In this document: positions 5,972-12,611 of the stretch, in pieces | How positions within the stretch are numbered: position 1 is the stretch's first letter | Layout of the letters: each line of letters begins with the position of its first letter | Source of the DNA: an uncultured Clostridia bacterium | GTDB taxonomy: Bacteria; Bacillota; Clostridia; Christensenellales; Borkfalkiaceae | Reading direction: 5' to 3' | Assembly: GCA_934247855.1 (NCBI GenBank) | Contig: CAKQKA010000049.1 | Span: 1 to 12,611 of the forward strand | Length of the DNA: 12,611 nt | Translations under genes and position numbers: made by a program | Notes under the pieces: generated by a model | Database searches by the model: none | The model's input: the letters and a program-made list of their open reading frames with translations, nothing else | Told to the model about the DNA's origin: nothing

Positions 5972-7261
5972 TTAAGTCTTGTTTACGCATTTAACCTCAA
6001 AGGTTACGCTTGCAATCGACAGGACGTTGTCTTTAAAAGAGGGATAGTTTTTTGCAGCATAGCGGAACAGAAGGTTTTTAAGCTGATAAACGTCGCAGTC
6101 GTATTCTTTTGCGGTTGCATAAATTTTGGCGAGCGTATCTTTCGTTTTTTCGGCAAGCGATTTTAAACATTCCGCGGAGGCGGTGTCGTAAAAAGCGAGT
6201 TTATCGGTGTTCGGATCGGCTGAAATTTCTTCCGTTTTGCAGTACAATTTCAGTTTTGCCGTGTAAGTCGGTATGCCGTTTTGCACTTTCATTATAATCT
6301 GTTTCGAGTTGCCGACAACAGACACAACCGAGTGTATCGTTTTGCCGTTCTTTTTATACGAAACGTCAAAAAACGATTCGGTAACTTTTTCGTTCAGTGC
6401 GTTAAAACAAAGCGTTTGTTCGCCGTCTATTACGCAGGCATACTTCCCGCGGTTGAAGAGTATGCTGCTGCGCGCGTCGAATATGGAATTATCCGATCCG
6501 CCGTCGTCGCCCGATTTCTCGCTTGAACCGCCTTTGCCCGTTGCGCCGCCGCCCGCGACCTGAGAAGTGCAGATAATCGACCTATAGCCCGACTTCTCGT
6601 CTAAAAATGACGTGCCCTCGGTTGAATTGCCGCTACTTTCATCGCCTTTCGACTTATCCTCGGTGGGCTTTTTTCTTATAAGAGGCATATACGAAAATCC
6701 CGACTGCGAACGTACGTTAAGCGCAAATTCCCTTATATCGGTAACGAGAACGGTGTTTGCGCGGTCTATATCTCTTATCAGAATTTTTTCCAGCGCAAAC
6801 GCCGAAACGTAGTCGAGCGGAGTAGGTGAGGACAGTATATCCTTTGCCGTGCCCTCGGCTGCGGCGAGTATTGCCGAGTTGCCAAACCTGTCCGAGGTCA
6901 GCATATAGTCGATTATCGGCATAAATTCTTTTTTCAGCAGTTCTTCGCCGAAAATAATCAGATTGCAAAAGGCAAGTTTGGGGTACCAACCCGTGGTCGT
7001 GCCTATATGGTCTATCGCGTCGAAAATGGTTTTGCCCTTAGCCGACAGTATCGCGTCGCTGTTGTTGGTCTGCGTGTCGGTCGCCTGCGGAATGGCGATT
7101 TGCGCGGTGATTTCAAGCTCGTCGCCCGCGCTATCTATGCCGAGCGCGATGATTATCGCCGTTTTTTGCACGTCTATCAGTTGACAGTCGTTGGTAAAAA
7201 ACAGCAGGCAGGTTGCAAGAAAGGCGACAAACATTACCTTAGCTCGTTTGTAATTTCTCAT
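5972..7261 (-). CDS. gerAC: Spore germination protein, Ger(x)C family
   Basis: The C subunit of a nutrient germinant receptor, normally a lipoprotein on the outer face of the inner spore membrane. It has 429 residues. Residues 9-22 are a hydrophobic signal segment, then Cys26. The lipobox is degenerate (TND before the Cys), so lipid attachment is uncertain. The family N-terminal domain follows with KTAIIIALGID (33-43), YPKLAFCNLIIFGEELLKK (93-111) and the stretch up to SGFSYMPLI (187-195). Residues about 197-262 are a long Ser/Gly/Asp-rich linker, and the C-terminal domain follows (from ARSSILFNRGKYACVIDGEQ). The start at 7261 has AGGAGG nearby and lies inside the end of the upstream gene (23-base overlap), which suggests coupled translation. 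Third gene of the operon. Confidence 0.93.
   Translation of the reverse strand: MRNYKRAKVMFVAFLATCLLFFTNDCQLIDVQKTAIIIALGIDSAGDELEITAQIAIPQATDTQTNNSDAILSAKGKTIFDAIDHIGTTTGWYPKLAFCNLIIFGEELLKKEFMPIIDYMLTSDRFGNSAILAAAEGTAKDILSSPTPLDYVSAFALEKILIRDIDRANTVLVTDIREFALNVRSQSGFSYMPLIRKKPTEDKSKGDESSGNSTEGTSFLDEKSGYRSIICTSQVAGGGATGKGGSSEKSGDDGGSDNSIFDARSSILFNRGKYACVIDGEQTLCFNALNEKVTESFFDVSYKKNGKTIHSVVSVVGNSKQIIMKVQNGIPTYTAKLKLYCKTEEISADPNTDKLAFYDTASAECLKSLAEKTKDTLAKIYATAKEYDCDVYQLKNLLFRYAAKNYPSFKDNVLSIASVTFEVKCVNKT
6562..6598. repeat. Repeat copy inside the gerC linker region
   Basis: The core GATAATCGACCTATAGCC (6572-6589) is identical to 635-652, and the five bases GACTT after one mismatch also agree. 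Here the core is flanked by a 7-base inverted repeat, GAGAAGT (6562-6568) and ACTTCTC (6592-6598). It encodes KSGYRSII (residues 223-230) on the minus strand, within the low-complexity linker of the gerC-type protein. Confidence 0.45.
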
Positions 7262-8318
7262 TTTTCCTCCTCTTCAGCCCGAGTAGCGGTAAAATAAATA
7301 CAAAAATAAACAGCGGATACAGGTATTTTTGATATATTTCTACTATAAGTTGATATTTTTGCGCAAACAAATAGGTTGCCGCAAGCAAAAGTATATTTAT
7401 TACAAGCGCGGGTATGAATGCGTTTTTCGCAGGGAAAACGCGTTCAAACATTTTAACCGAGGTAACTATGGGAAAGGAAACCGAAAGTACGCTCGCTAGC
7501 GCTATTAAAAACACGGCGATATAGTCGAATCTGCCCACGTTTTGCAGCGTAACGCTGAAAACTCCTACTTCTTTGACGGCCATCAGCTGCGTTTCGGCAA
7601 CGAATGCGAACACGGCGTAAAAGCATATAAAGAACCCGAGCGTAAAAACGGCGGGTATCGCATAAGAAGACAGCACGCGCAAAACCGAGCGTTTTTCTTT
7701 CTCGAAATGCCCCATAAAAAACAAAAAGTAAAGCGCGTCTCCAAACCACGAAACCGTCGATAACAGACTTATAGCCCCGCTTTTGTCGCCATAAAACAGC
7801 GGCAGGAGCACCTCGGCGTTGCCGGACGGCACGGCAAGAAACATAATTGTAATAAGCCCTGCCCAACAAAGCGGCAGGCAAAATTCGGCTGCTCGTCCGA
7901 GAGCTTTCAGCCCCTTAAGAGAGATATAAAAGGTAACTAAAAACAGTGGGTAAAATATGGGGGTGGAGGGTAATATTTCGTAAAACGCCGTTTCGATGAG
8001 TGCTTTGTGTTCTATAAGCGGCAAAAACGATTTTATAAGGAAAAATACGCCGTAAAAAAAGTATATCGCTTTTGCGAAATTTTCGCTGTATTCGCTTGAA
8101 AGTATATCGAAAAAGGTTTTGCCGCCGTGCATTTTGTCCAAAACAAACACGAACCCGATAAATAAAAGTTCGAACAAAAACCACACAAGCGGCGGAAACC
8201 ATATTTTTTCGGCATATGTTTTGGCTATTATCGCGGGCGCGCTCACGATTTTGCTTAGAGGTAAAAGGCATATAAACAGCGCGCATATCTGTTTTATTTT
8301 TATACTGTTTTTATTCAT
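7239..8318 (-). CDS. gerAB: Spore germination permease-like subunit, GerAB family
   Basis: The B subunit of the germinant receptor, an APC-superfamily relative that holds the nutrient-binding pocket in the inner spore membrane. It has 359 residues with about ten membrane helices (roughly 9-29, 42-61, 83-102, 120-138, 146-164, 188-206, 216-240, 266-290, 299-319 and 331-349) and a basic tail KRRKNEK. The sequence up to residue 40 (KIKQICALFICLLPLSKIVSAPAIIAK) matches the family's first-helix pattern. The ATG overlaps the stop of the GerAA gene as ATGA (four bases), and no strong binding site precedes it, so it should be translated by coupling. The ligand cannot be read from the sequence. Confidence 0.93.
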   Translation of the reverse strand: MNKNSIKIKQICALFICLLPLSKIVSAPAIIAKTYAEKIWFPPLVWFLFELLFIGFVFVLDKMHGGKTFFDILSSEYSENFAKAIYFFYGVFFLIKSFLPLIEHKALIETAFYEILPSTPIFYPLFLVTFYISLKGLKALGRAAEFCLPLCWAGLITIMFLAVPSGNAEVLLPLFYGDKSGAISLLSTVSWFGDALYFLFFMGHFEKEKRSVLRVLSSYAIPAVFTLGFFICFYAVFAFVAETQLMAVKEVGVFSVTLQNVGRFDYIAVFLIALASVLSVSFPIVTSVKMFERVFPAKNAFIPALVINILLLAATYLFAQKYQLIVEIYQKYLYPLFIFVFILPLLGLKRRKNEKLQTS

Positions 8319-9757
8319 TCTCTCACGTCCTTGATGCGTTGTCTTATTTTGTTTTTACTGCGCAAAACCTCGGGGCGTTCTCTCATTTCGGTGATAAAGT
8401 CTATATACAATGCGTCTTTTTTGTCGTGCTTATAGGACGGCGCGAAGGGCGCGAGGAACGGCACGCCGAAGTTTTCAAGCGTACAAAGGTATAAAATCAG
8501 AAAGGCGGTAGTAAGTATAATGCCGTAACCGCCGATGGTACCCGCCGCGATAAGGTATATTAACCTGAGCACGCTCATCGAGTCGGAAAGTTCGGGCACG
8601 GTGTATAAGCATATGCCCGACAACGCCATAATCATAATGGTCGGCGTGGAAACTATGCCCGCTTTGACTGCCGTGTCGCCGAGCACAAGCGCGCCGACGA
8701 TAGAAAGAGCCATACCCACGTATTTGGGCATACGCACGCTTGCCTCGTTCAGTATCTCGAATATGAGAAAGGTGAAGAACATCTCGAAACTCGGCGAAAG
8801 CGGTATACCTTTAACGCTGTTGACTATGGTGAGCAAAAAATTGAGCGGTATTATCTGCAGGTGAAACAGCTGCGCCGAAACGAAAAACGCGGGCAAAAGT
8901 ATTGCGAACAGCAAAGAAAAAAGGCGCAGACCTCTTTCCATATTCGCGCGGTAGTTGTTGACGAAATAGTCCTCCGAGCTTTGAAAATCCTCGGCGAGTA
9001 TATAAGGTACGGTTATTGCGATGGGCGAACCGTCCACGATAATCCCCACTCTGCCTTCAAGCATTTTTTCGGATAGAATGTCGGGTTTTTCCGTCGTGCC
9101 CACCTGCTTGAAAATGGAGGTTTTATGCTCGACGATAAGTTTGCCTATATACGAACTGTCGGGAATTCCGTCGATGTCGATTAGTTTTAAGCGGCGTTTG
9201 ACCTCTTTTACGATTTCTTGATCGACTATCGAGCCTATATAGCACACGGCTACGGCGGACTGCGAATATTTTCCGAGCGTTGTGTTTTCAATGGTCAGGT
9301 CGCTTACTTTAATGCGCCTGCGAAGCAGTCCTATGTTGGTTTTTAAACATTCGGTAAAACCTTCGCGCGGACCTTTTACCACAACCGACGTGGGCGGTTC
9401 GGCTACCGCCCTTGTCTGGTACGATAAAAAATCGCAGGCGAGCGCGTTTTTTCCGCCTTGAAAAAACACGAGCGTTTTGCCGCCAAGCAGTTCTTTTACC
9501 GCTTTGTTCATATCGTCGATAAGCGCGATATTCGGAATGTTAAGCACGTTCTCGCAGTCGGCAACGGTGGCTGAGGGGTTGTTGTTCAGCGGCGAAAGCA
9601 AGAGTAACCCCACCTGATTTTTATCGGTTACCGAATCGACGTATATAACGCAATAGTCCACGCTGCCCGATTTGCCGTTATAGTAGATTATGTCCTGCGA
9701 TTTAATGCAATTTTTGATCGCGTCCGCGTTTTTTTTAAGCTCCGACGAAATTTTCAT
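8315..9757 (-). CDS. gerAA: Spore germination protein, GerAA family
   Basis: The A subunit of the germinant receptor; recent work on this family describes it as forming an oligomeric ion channel in the spore membrane. Its 480 residues match the usual length. The cytoplasmic N-terminal domain (1-275) carries AEPPTSVVVKGPREGFTE (119-136), TNIGLLRRRIK (140-150) and MLEGRVGIIVDGSP (232-245), all hallmarks of the family. Membrane helices lie between about 278 and 430, with EILNEASVRMP (334-344) and GDTAVKAG (360-367), followed by a charged tail. First gene of the A-B-C operon, four-base overlap with the next. No clear Shine-Dalgarno precedes the ATG. No truncation or missing signature block is seen. 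Confidence 0.96.
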   Translation of the reverse strand: MKISSELKKNADAIKNCIKSQDIIYYNGKSGSVDYCVIYVDSVTDKNQVGLLLLSPLNNNPSATVADCENVLNIPNIALIDDMNKAVKELLGGKTLVFFQGGKNALACDFLSYQTRAVAEPPTSVVVKGPREGFTECLKTNIGLLRRRIKVSDLTIENTTLGKYSQSAVAVCYIGSIVDQEIVKEVKRRLKLIDIDGIPDSSYIGKLIVEHKTSIFKQVGTTEKPDILSEKMLEGRVGIIVDGSPIAITVPYILAEDFQSSEDYFVNNYRANMERGLRLFSLLFAILLPAFFVSAQLFHLQIIPLNFLLTIVNSVKGIPLSPSFEMFFTFLIFEILNEASVRMPKYVGMALSIVGALVLGDTAVKAGIVSTPTIMIMALSGICLYTVPELSDSMSVLRLIYLIAAGTIGGYGIILTTAFLILYLCTLENFGVPFLAPFAPSYKHDKKDALYIDFITEMRERPEVLRSKNKIRQRIKDVRE

Positions 9758-9783
9758 AAGATTATTATCTGTTGAATTTTTTT

Positions 9784-9790
9784 TATTATG
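9784..9790 (-). promoter_or_regulatory. Possible forespore (SigG-type) -10 for the ger operon
   Basis: CATAATA on the minus strand matches the -10 consensus of SigG promoters, the usual forespore regulator of ger operons, and lies 27 bases before the gerAA start. I found no good -35 match at the expected distance, so this is tentative. No convincing SigA promoter is seen for this operon, which fits sporulation-specific expression. Confidence 0.35.
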
Positions 9791-9820
9791 CGATATTTGC
9801 CTTTAATCGTCCGTTACGCT

Positions 9821-9849
9821 TTGACAGATTGCCGCAATAATGTTATTAT
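9821..9849 (+). promoter_or_regulatory. SigA promoter of the pseudo-ATPase/nfnA operon
   Basis: A perfect TTGACA (9821-9826), 17-base spacer and TATTAT (9844-9849). The predicted start is near 9856, giving a leader of about 55 bases. The leader contains a hairpin, CTGCGTGCG (9869-9877) with CGCATGCGG (9882-9890, two G-U pairs), just before the ribosome binding site at 9901-9907. Confidence 0.8.
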
Positions 9850-9911
9850 AGCTGTAATCAAGTATCAACTGCGTGCGCGCCCGCATGCGGAAACAATCAC
9901 AAGGAGGATTT

Positions 9912-11768
9912 ATGGAAGAAAACAAAAGTGTTTACGCGCTTAAAAAAGTAAATGAGCCGCAAGCGTTTTGTGCGGAAATAAAAAACCTTAAAGGCGTTCT
10001 CGACGCGAAAGTTGACGAGGAGAACATGACGCTCGAATATCGCATCGACGACTGGACGAGCGATTACGACGTCTTTACGCAAATCATGACGATTGCCGAC
10101 GCTTACGGCTGTGAATTCGATTTCGATCGCGGCGGCGACGGTAAGGCAGATGTCGATTTGGCAGGTGGCGAGGAAACAACCTCGGAAACCGCGCCCGAGC
10201 TGCCCGAAGAAGAGGAATTAGAAGAGGACGACGAGGACGAAGAAGCGAGCGACGCCGACGGCGGCAAAAAACGCAAAAAGCGCAAAACGCTGTCGGAGCG
10301 AGTGCAGCGCATAATCGAACTCTCGGTGGCGTTGGTGTTTTTCGTCGCGGGGTTGTTTTTTGAAGATACCGTTCAGCTGATATTTCTTACGGTGGCGTTT
10401 GCCGTTGCCGGGTACGACGTGTTGTACGAGGCTTTGCTTAAAATAGTCAAAAAGAATTTTATAAACGAAGAATTGCTCTTGTCGCTTGCGTTTTTCGGCG
10501 CAATACTGCTCGGCAGATCGGTTGAGGGCGTTGCCGCCGTGCTTTTGTATTCGGTGGCGGCGTTCGCGCTTAAGACCGCGAAAGAGATTATCGATGAACG
10601 CTCGCCCGTGTACTTTATGCCCGAAAAATGCAGAAAGGCGCTAGGTGAAAACAAAGCCGTAAAAACGCCCGTCGGGGAAATTGCCGAGGGCGATACGGTA
10701 TATTTTAAAAAAGGCGAACATTGCCTGTTCGACGGAAGAGTGAACGCTGTTGCCGAGGTCGTGGCTTACGACGGCGAAGTTCGTGCTCTCAAGTCTGGCG
10801 ACGAGGTTTTTGCGGGCGAACGTTTTACCGTTAACGCTTTCGTTACGGTGGAAAAGCCTGCGGGAAAAGGCAAGTTCGACGCGCGTAATGCCAAAGCGCA
10901 AAAGGTAATCTTATCTAAATCGCGCTTGCAGGCGTTTGTGGAAAAAAAGAGTAAAATATATCTGCCGTGCGTGCTTGCCGTGTGCTTGCTGCTGTCGTTC
11001 CTGCCGCCAATAGCTTTCGATTCTTATTCTGAAGGTCTTGCGCGTTGGGGGTACACCGCGGTTATACTTGCCGCGCTTTCGTCGTCGCTGCTCGCTTGCG
11101 GATCTAATGCGATTGCGTTGTTTGCAAGCGTGGTTACCGCTAAAAAGCATGGAGTAATGCCCGCCGAATACGGCGTGTGCGAAAAACTTACCGCAACCGA
11201 CGAAGTTTACGTCGATCGCGAGAGCGTCATGCTGGATAACGGCGCAATGAAAGAAGATTGCCGCGGTGCTGCGCTCGAGCTTAAAGATTTCGGCAAGAAT
11301 ATGGTTATGGTAAGCTCGAAATCAAAAGCCGATTGCGAGAAAGAGTGTACCGAAGAGTCGATCCCCGATTACTACGGAGAAAAGGACGACGCGAAAAAGA
11401 CCGAGGTGTTTGACGAGGCGTTGAAAACCGGCAAGACGGTAGTTTTAAGCGAAAAGACCGCCAAAAAGTACGGGCTTACTCCCGAAAAGGGCGTAATCGT
11501 TACTTACTCGGACGGCGATTCGAATTATTCGTCCGACGTTACCGTTACCGATAAAGCGCTTGCGCGTATTCCGTTTACTGTCAAACTTGCCGCTCGTACA
11601 ATTAAAATTTGCAAAACCGCAGCGATAATCGGTTGCGCCGTAAAAGGATTGCTCGCCGTGCTTGCGCTTGTCGGCGTTGCGGGTTTATGGTGGGTTGTGC
11701 TTGCCGATACGCTTGTTGGCGTAGGTGCGTGCGTAGCCGCTTTGTCTAACCTCGGCGAGGTTTTATAA
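9912..11768 (+). CDS. P1B-ATPase-like membrane protein lacking catalytic motifs (pseudo-ATPase)
   Basis: Encodes 618 residues from the ATG after AAGGAGG. Order: HMA-like domain without its CxxC pair (7-72); acidic linker (about 97-113) then KKRKKRK (119-125); helices 1-4 (about 133-221); actuator domain with GEIAEGDTVYFKKGEHCLFDG (255-275) and GDEVFAG (296-302); helices 5-6 (349-410); a short P-like domain; helices 7-8 (565-610) ending like P1B pumps (VAGLWWVVLADTLVGVG). Family motifs are altered: TGES reads DGEV (287-290), CPC reads SSL (391-393), DKTGT reads DRESV (435-439, Asp kept), TGD reads SSK (468-470), and the GDGxNDxPAL segment has no counterpart. Only about 15 residues follow DRESV, so the ATP-binding N domain is absent. 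It cannot be a normal metal pump; a sensing, binding or scaffold role is inference. First of two genes, 10 bases before nfnA. Confidence 0.88.
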   Translation: MEENKSVYALKKVNEPQAFCAEIKNLKGVLDAKVDEENMTLEYRIDDWTSDYDVFTQIMTIADAYGCEFDFDRGGDGKADVDLAGGEETTSETAPELPEEEELEEDDEDEEASDADGGKKRKKRKTLSERVQRIIELSVALVFFVAGLFFEDTVQLIFLTVAFAVAGYDVLYEALLKIVKKNFINEELLLSLAFFGAILLGRSVEGVAAVLLYSVAAFALKTAKEIIDERSPVYFMPEKCRKALGENKAVKTPVGEIAEGDTVYFKKGEHCLFDGRVNAVAEVVAYDGEVRALKSGDEVFAGERFTVNAFVTVEKPAGKGKFDARNAKAQKVILSKSRLQAFVEKKSKIYLPCVLAVCLLLSFLPPIAFDSYSEGLARWGYTAVILAALSSSLLACGSNAIALFASVVTAKKHGVMPAEYGVCEKLTATDEVYVDRESVMLDNGAMKEDCRGAALELKDFGKNMVMVSSKSKADCEKECTEESIPDYYGEKDDAKKTEVFDEALKTGKTVVLSEKTAKKYGLTPEKGVIVTYSDGDSNYSSDVTVTDKALARIPFTVKLAARTIKICKTAAIIGCAVKGLLAVLALVGVAGLWWVVLADTLVGVGACVAALSNLGEVL

Positions 11769-11778
11769 CGAGGGTGCG

Positions 11779-12611
11779 ATGGGTTATAAAATAATCGAAA
11801 AGATCAATCTTAACTCAAGCAACGTATCGATAAAAGTATTTGCGCCGCTTGTTTCGGCAAAGGCGCAAGCCGGGCAGTTTGTTATTTTGCGACCGTTTTC
11901 CGACAGCGAGCGTATACCGCTTACAATTTCCGATTACGACCGCGAGCGCGGCACGATCACGCTTATTTTTGCGCCTGTCGGCGAAACTACTGCGGAGCTT
12001 TATTCGCTTAGTGTCGGCACTGAGATTTGCGACGTATGCGGGCCGCTCGGCAACGCTACGGTCGTGGGCTCGGGGTATACCGTCGTTATCGGCGGGGGTG
12101 TGGGTTCGGCTATTGCTTTGCCCGTTGCCAAAGCCGTAAAGACATGCGGCGGAAAAGTTACCGCCATACTCGGGTTCAGAACTAAAGAACTCGTTATTTT
12201 AGAAGATGAATTTCGCGCCGTGTGCGACGAAGTGATCGTTACCACCGACGACGGAAGTTACGGCATAAAGGGCAGCGTGGTCGCTCCGCTTACCGAAATT
12301 CTGAAAAATTCGGGCGATGGCGCGCCGCCGGAAGTGTTCGCCGTAGGGTCGCTTAATATGATGAAATACGTCAGTCTTGCGACCAAGCCGTTCGGCGTTA
12401 AAACTACCGTAAGCATGAATCCTGTTATGATAGACGGTACGGGTATGTGCGGCGGGTGCAGGTTAAGGGTTGGCGGCGAGATGAAGTTCGCGTGTGTGGA
12501 CGGGCCGGATTTTGACGGGCACGCGGTTGATTTTGATTCGCTTATTAAAGCCAATACGAAGTTTAGCGAGTTCGAACAAAAGCGTAAAAACGATTGCAAA
12601 CTGTTTAAAAC
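11779..12611 (+). CDS. nfnA: Ferredoxin--NADP+ reductase subunit alpha (NfnA), 3'-truncated by window
   Basis: Flavoprotein subunit of the NfnAB electron-bifurcating transhydrogenase, which couples NADH and reduced ferredoxin to NADP+ reduction; also annotated as sulfide/dihydroorotate dehydrogenase-like. 277 codons are visible, close to the usual length of about 280, so only the last few are missing. Visible are the FAD-binding RIPLTISDYD (45-54), VGETTAEL (67-74), GPLG (88-91), the nucleotide-binding GGGVGSAIALPVAKA (105-119), and the C-terminal cluster-binding region with Asp219, Cys224, Cys227 and Cys239 (DGTGMCGGC, then FACVDGP). Asp in place of the first Cys of the PyrK pattern fits the unusual Asp/Cys3 [2Fe-2S] site of NfnA. 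The start has a GAGG site nearby. nfnB should follow. Confidence 0.9.
   Translation, partial: MGYKIIEKINLNSSNVSIKVFAPLVSAKAQAGQFVILRPFSDSERIPLTISDYDRERGTITLIFAPVGETTAELYSLSVGTEICDVCGPLGNATVVGSGYTVVIGGGVGSAIALPVAKAVKTCGGKVTAILGFRTKELVILEDEFRAVCDEVIVTTDDGSYGIKGSVVAPLTEILKNSGDGAPPEVFAVGSLNMMKYVSLATKPFGVKTTVSMNPVMIDGTGMCGGCRLRVGGEMKFACVDGPDFDGHAVDFDSLIKANTKFSEFEQKRKNDCKLFK

Noticed and set aside
6893..6917. Minus-strand GATAATCGACTATATGC resembling the repeat core
   Set aside because: It encodes PIIDYML at a position where GerC proteins normally have a similar Asp-hydrophobic pattern, so the resemblance is best explained by ordinary coding.
7759..7785. Fourth possible copy of the GATAATCGAC-TATAG core inside gerAB
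   Set aside because: About 21 of 27 bases agree with 635-661, but it lies in the gerAB coding sequence without an inverted repeat, so codon-level chance similarity is a sufficient explanation.
9912..11768. Calling the P-type ATPase relative a pseudogene or assembly error
   Set aside because: There is no frameshift or internal stop, the membrane and actuator regions are well formed, and promoter and binding site are strong; the losses are substitutions and a clean domain deletion.
12000..12599. Minus-strand open frames opposite nfnA
   Set aside because: The plus strand encodes a clear NfnA with conserved motifs; the antisense frames have no start signals.

Overview
The window looks like a chromosomal segment of a spore-forming member of the Clostridia (Bacillota). 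The evidence is a complete gerA-type germinant receptor operon, strong AGGAGG ribosome binding sites, vegetative promoters close to TTGACA-17-TATAAT, and an NfnA-type flavoprotein typical of anaerobes. Base composition and codon use look even across the window. I see no integrase, transposase, tRNA, rRNA or CRISPR array. The species cannot be named from the sequence; an uncultured gut-type Clostridia is plausible but inferred.

Layout. Positions 1-590 hold two short plus-strand genes of unknown function, closed by a terminator. Next come a palindromic element (611-640), a minus-strand putative lipoprotein (703-1371) and a plus-strand single-pass membrane protein with its own extended -10 promoter (1524-2117). 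nagB, glucosamine-6-phosphate deaminase (2394-3116), has its own promoter and terminator. About 195 bases with no credible gene follow (3189-3383). Convergent to nagB is a 469-residue protein (3426-4835) with an N-terminal cysteine cluster, a long Ala/Lys/Glu repeat with a 13-residue period, and a C-terminal segment resembling HIRAN domains. A YjjG-type HAD phosphatase (5045-5740) follows on the minus strand.

Positions 5972-9757 hold the germinant receptor operon on the minus strand in the order A, B, C. The genes overlap by 4 and 23 bases, which suggests coupled translation. The products are a GerAA-type membrane subunit, a ten-helix GerAB-type permease-like subunit and a GerC-type subunit. 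They should form a nutrient receptor in the inner spore membrane.

Divergent from it, behind a strong promoter, lie two plus-strand genes 10 bases apart. The first (9912-11768) is the most unusual in the window. It keeps the membrane layout and actuator/P-domain scaffold of a P1B heavy-metal ATPase, but the metal site, the phosphorylation motif and the hinge motif are replaced and the ATP-binding N domain is gone. It is an intact 618-codon frame, so it looks like a maintained pseudo-ATPase rather than a decaying pseudogene. The second (11779 to the window end) is nfnA, subunit of the electron-bifurcating ferredoxin/NAD(P)H transhydrogenase; its partner nfnB would be expected just beyond the window.
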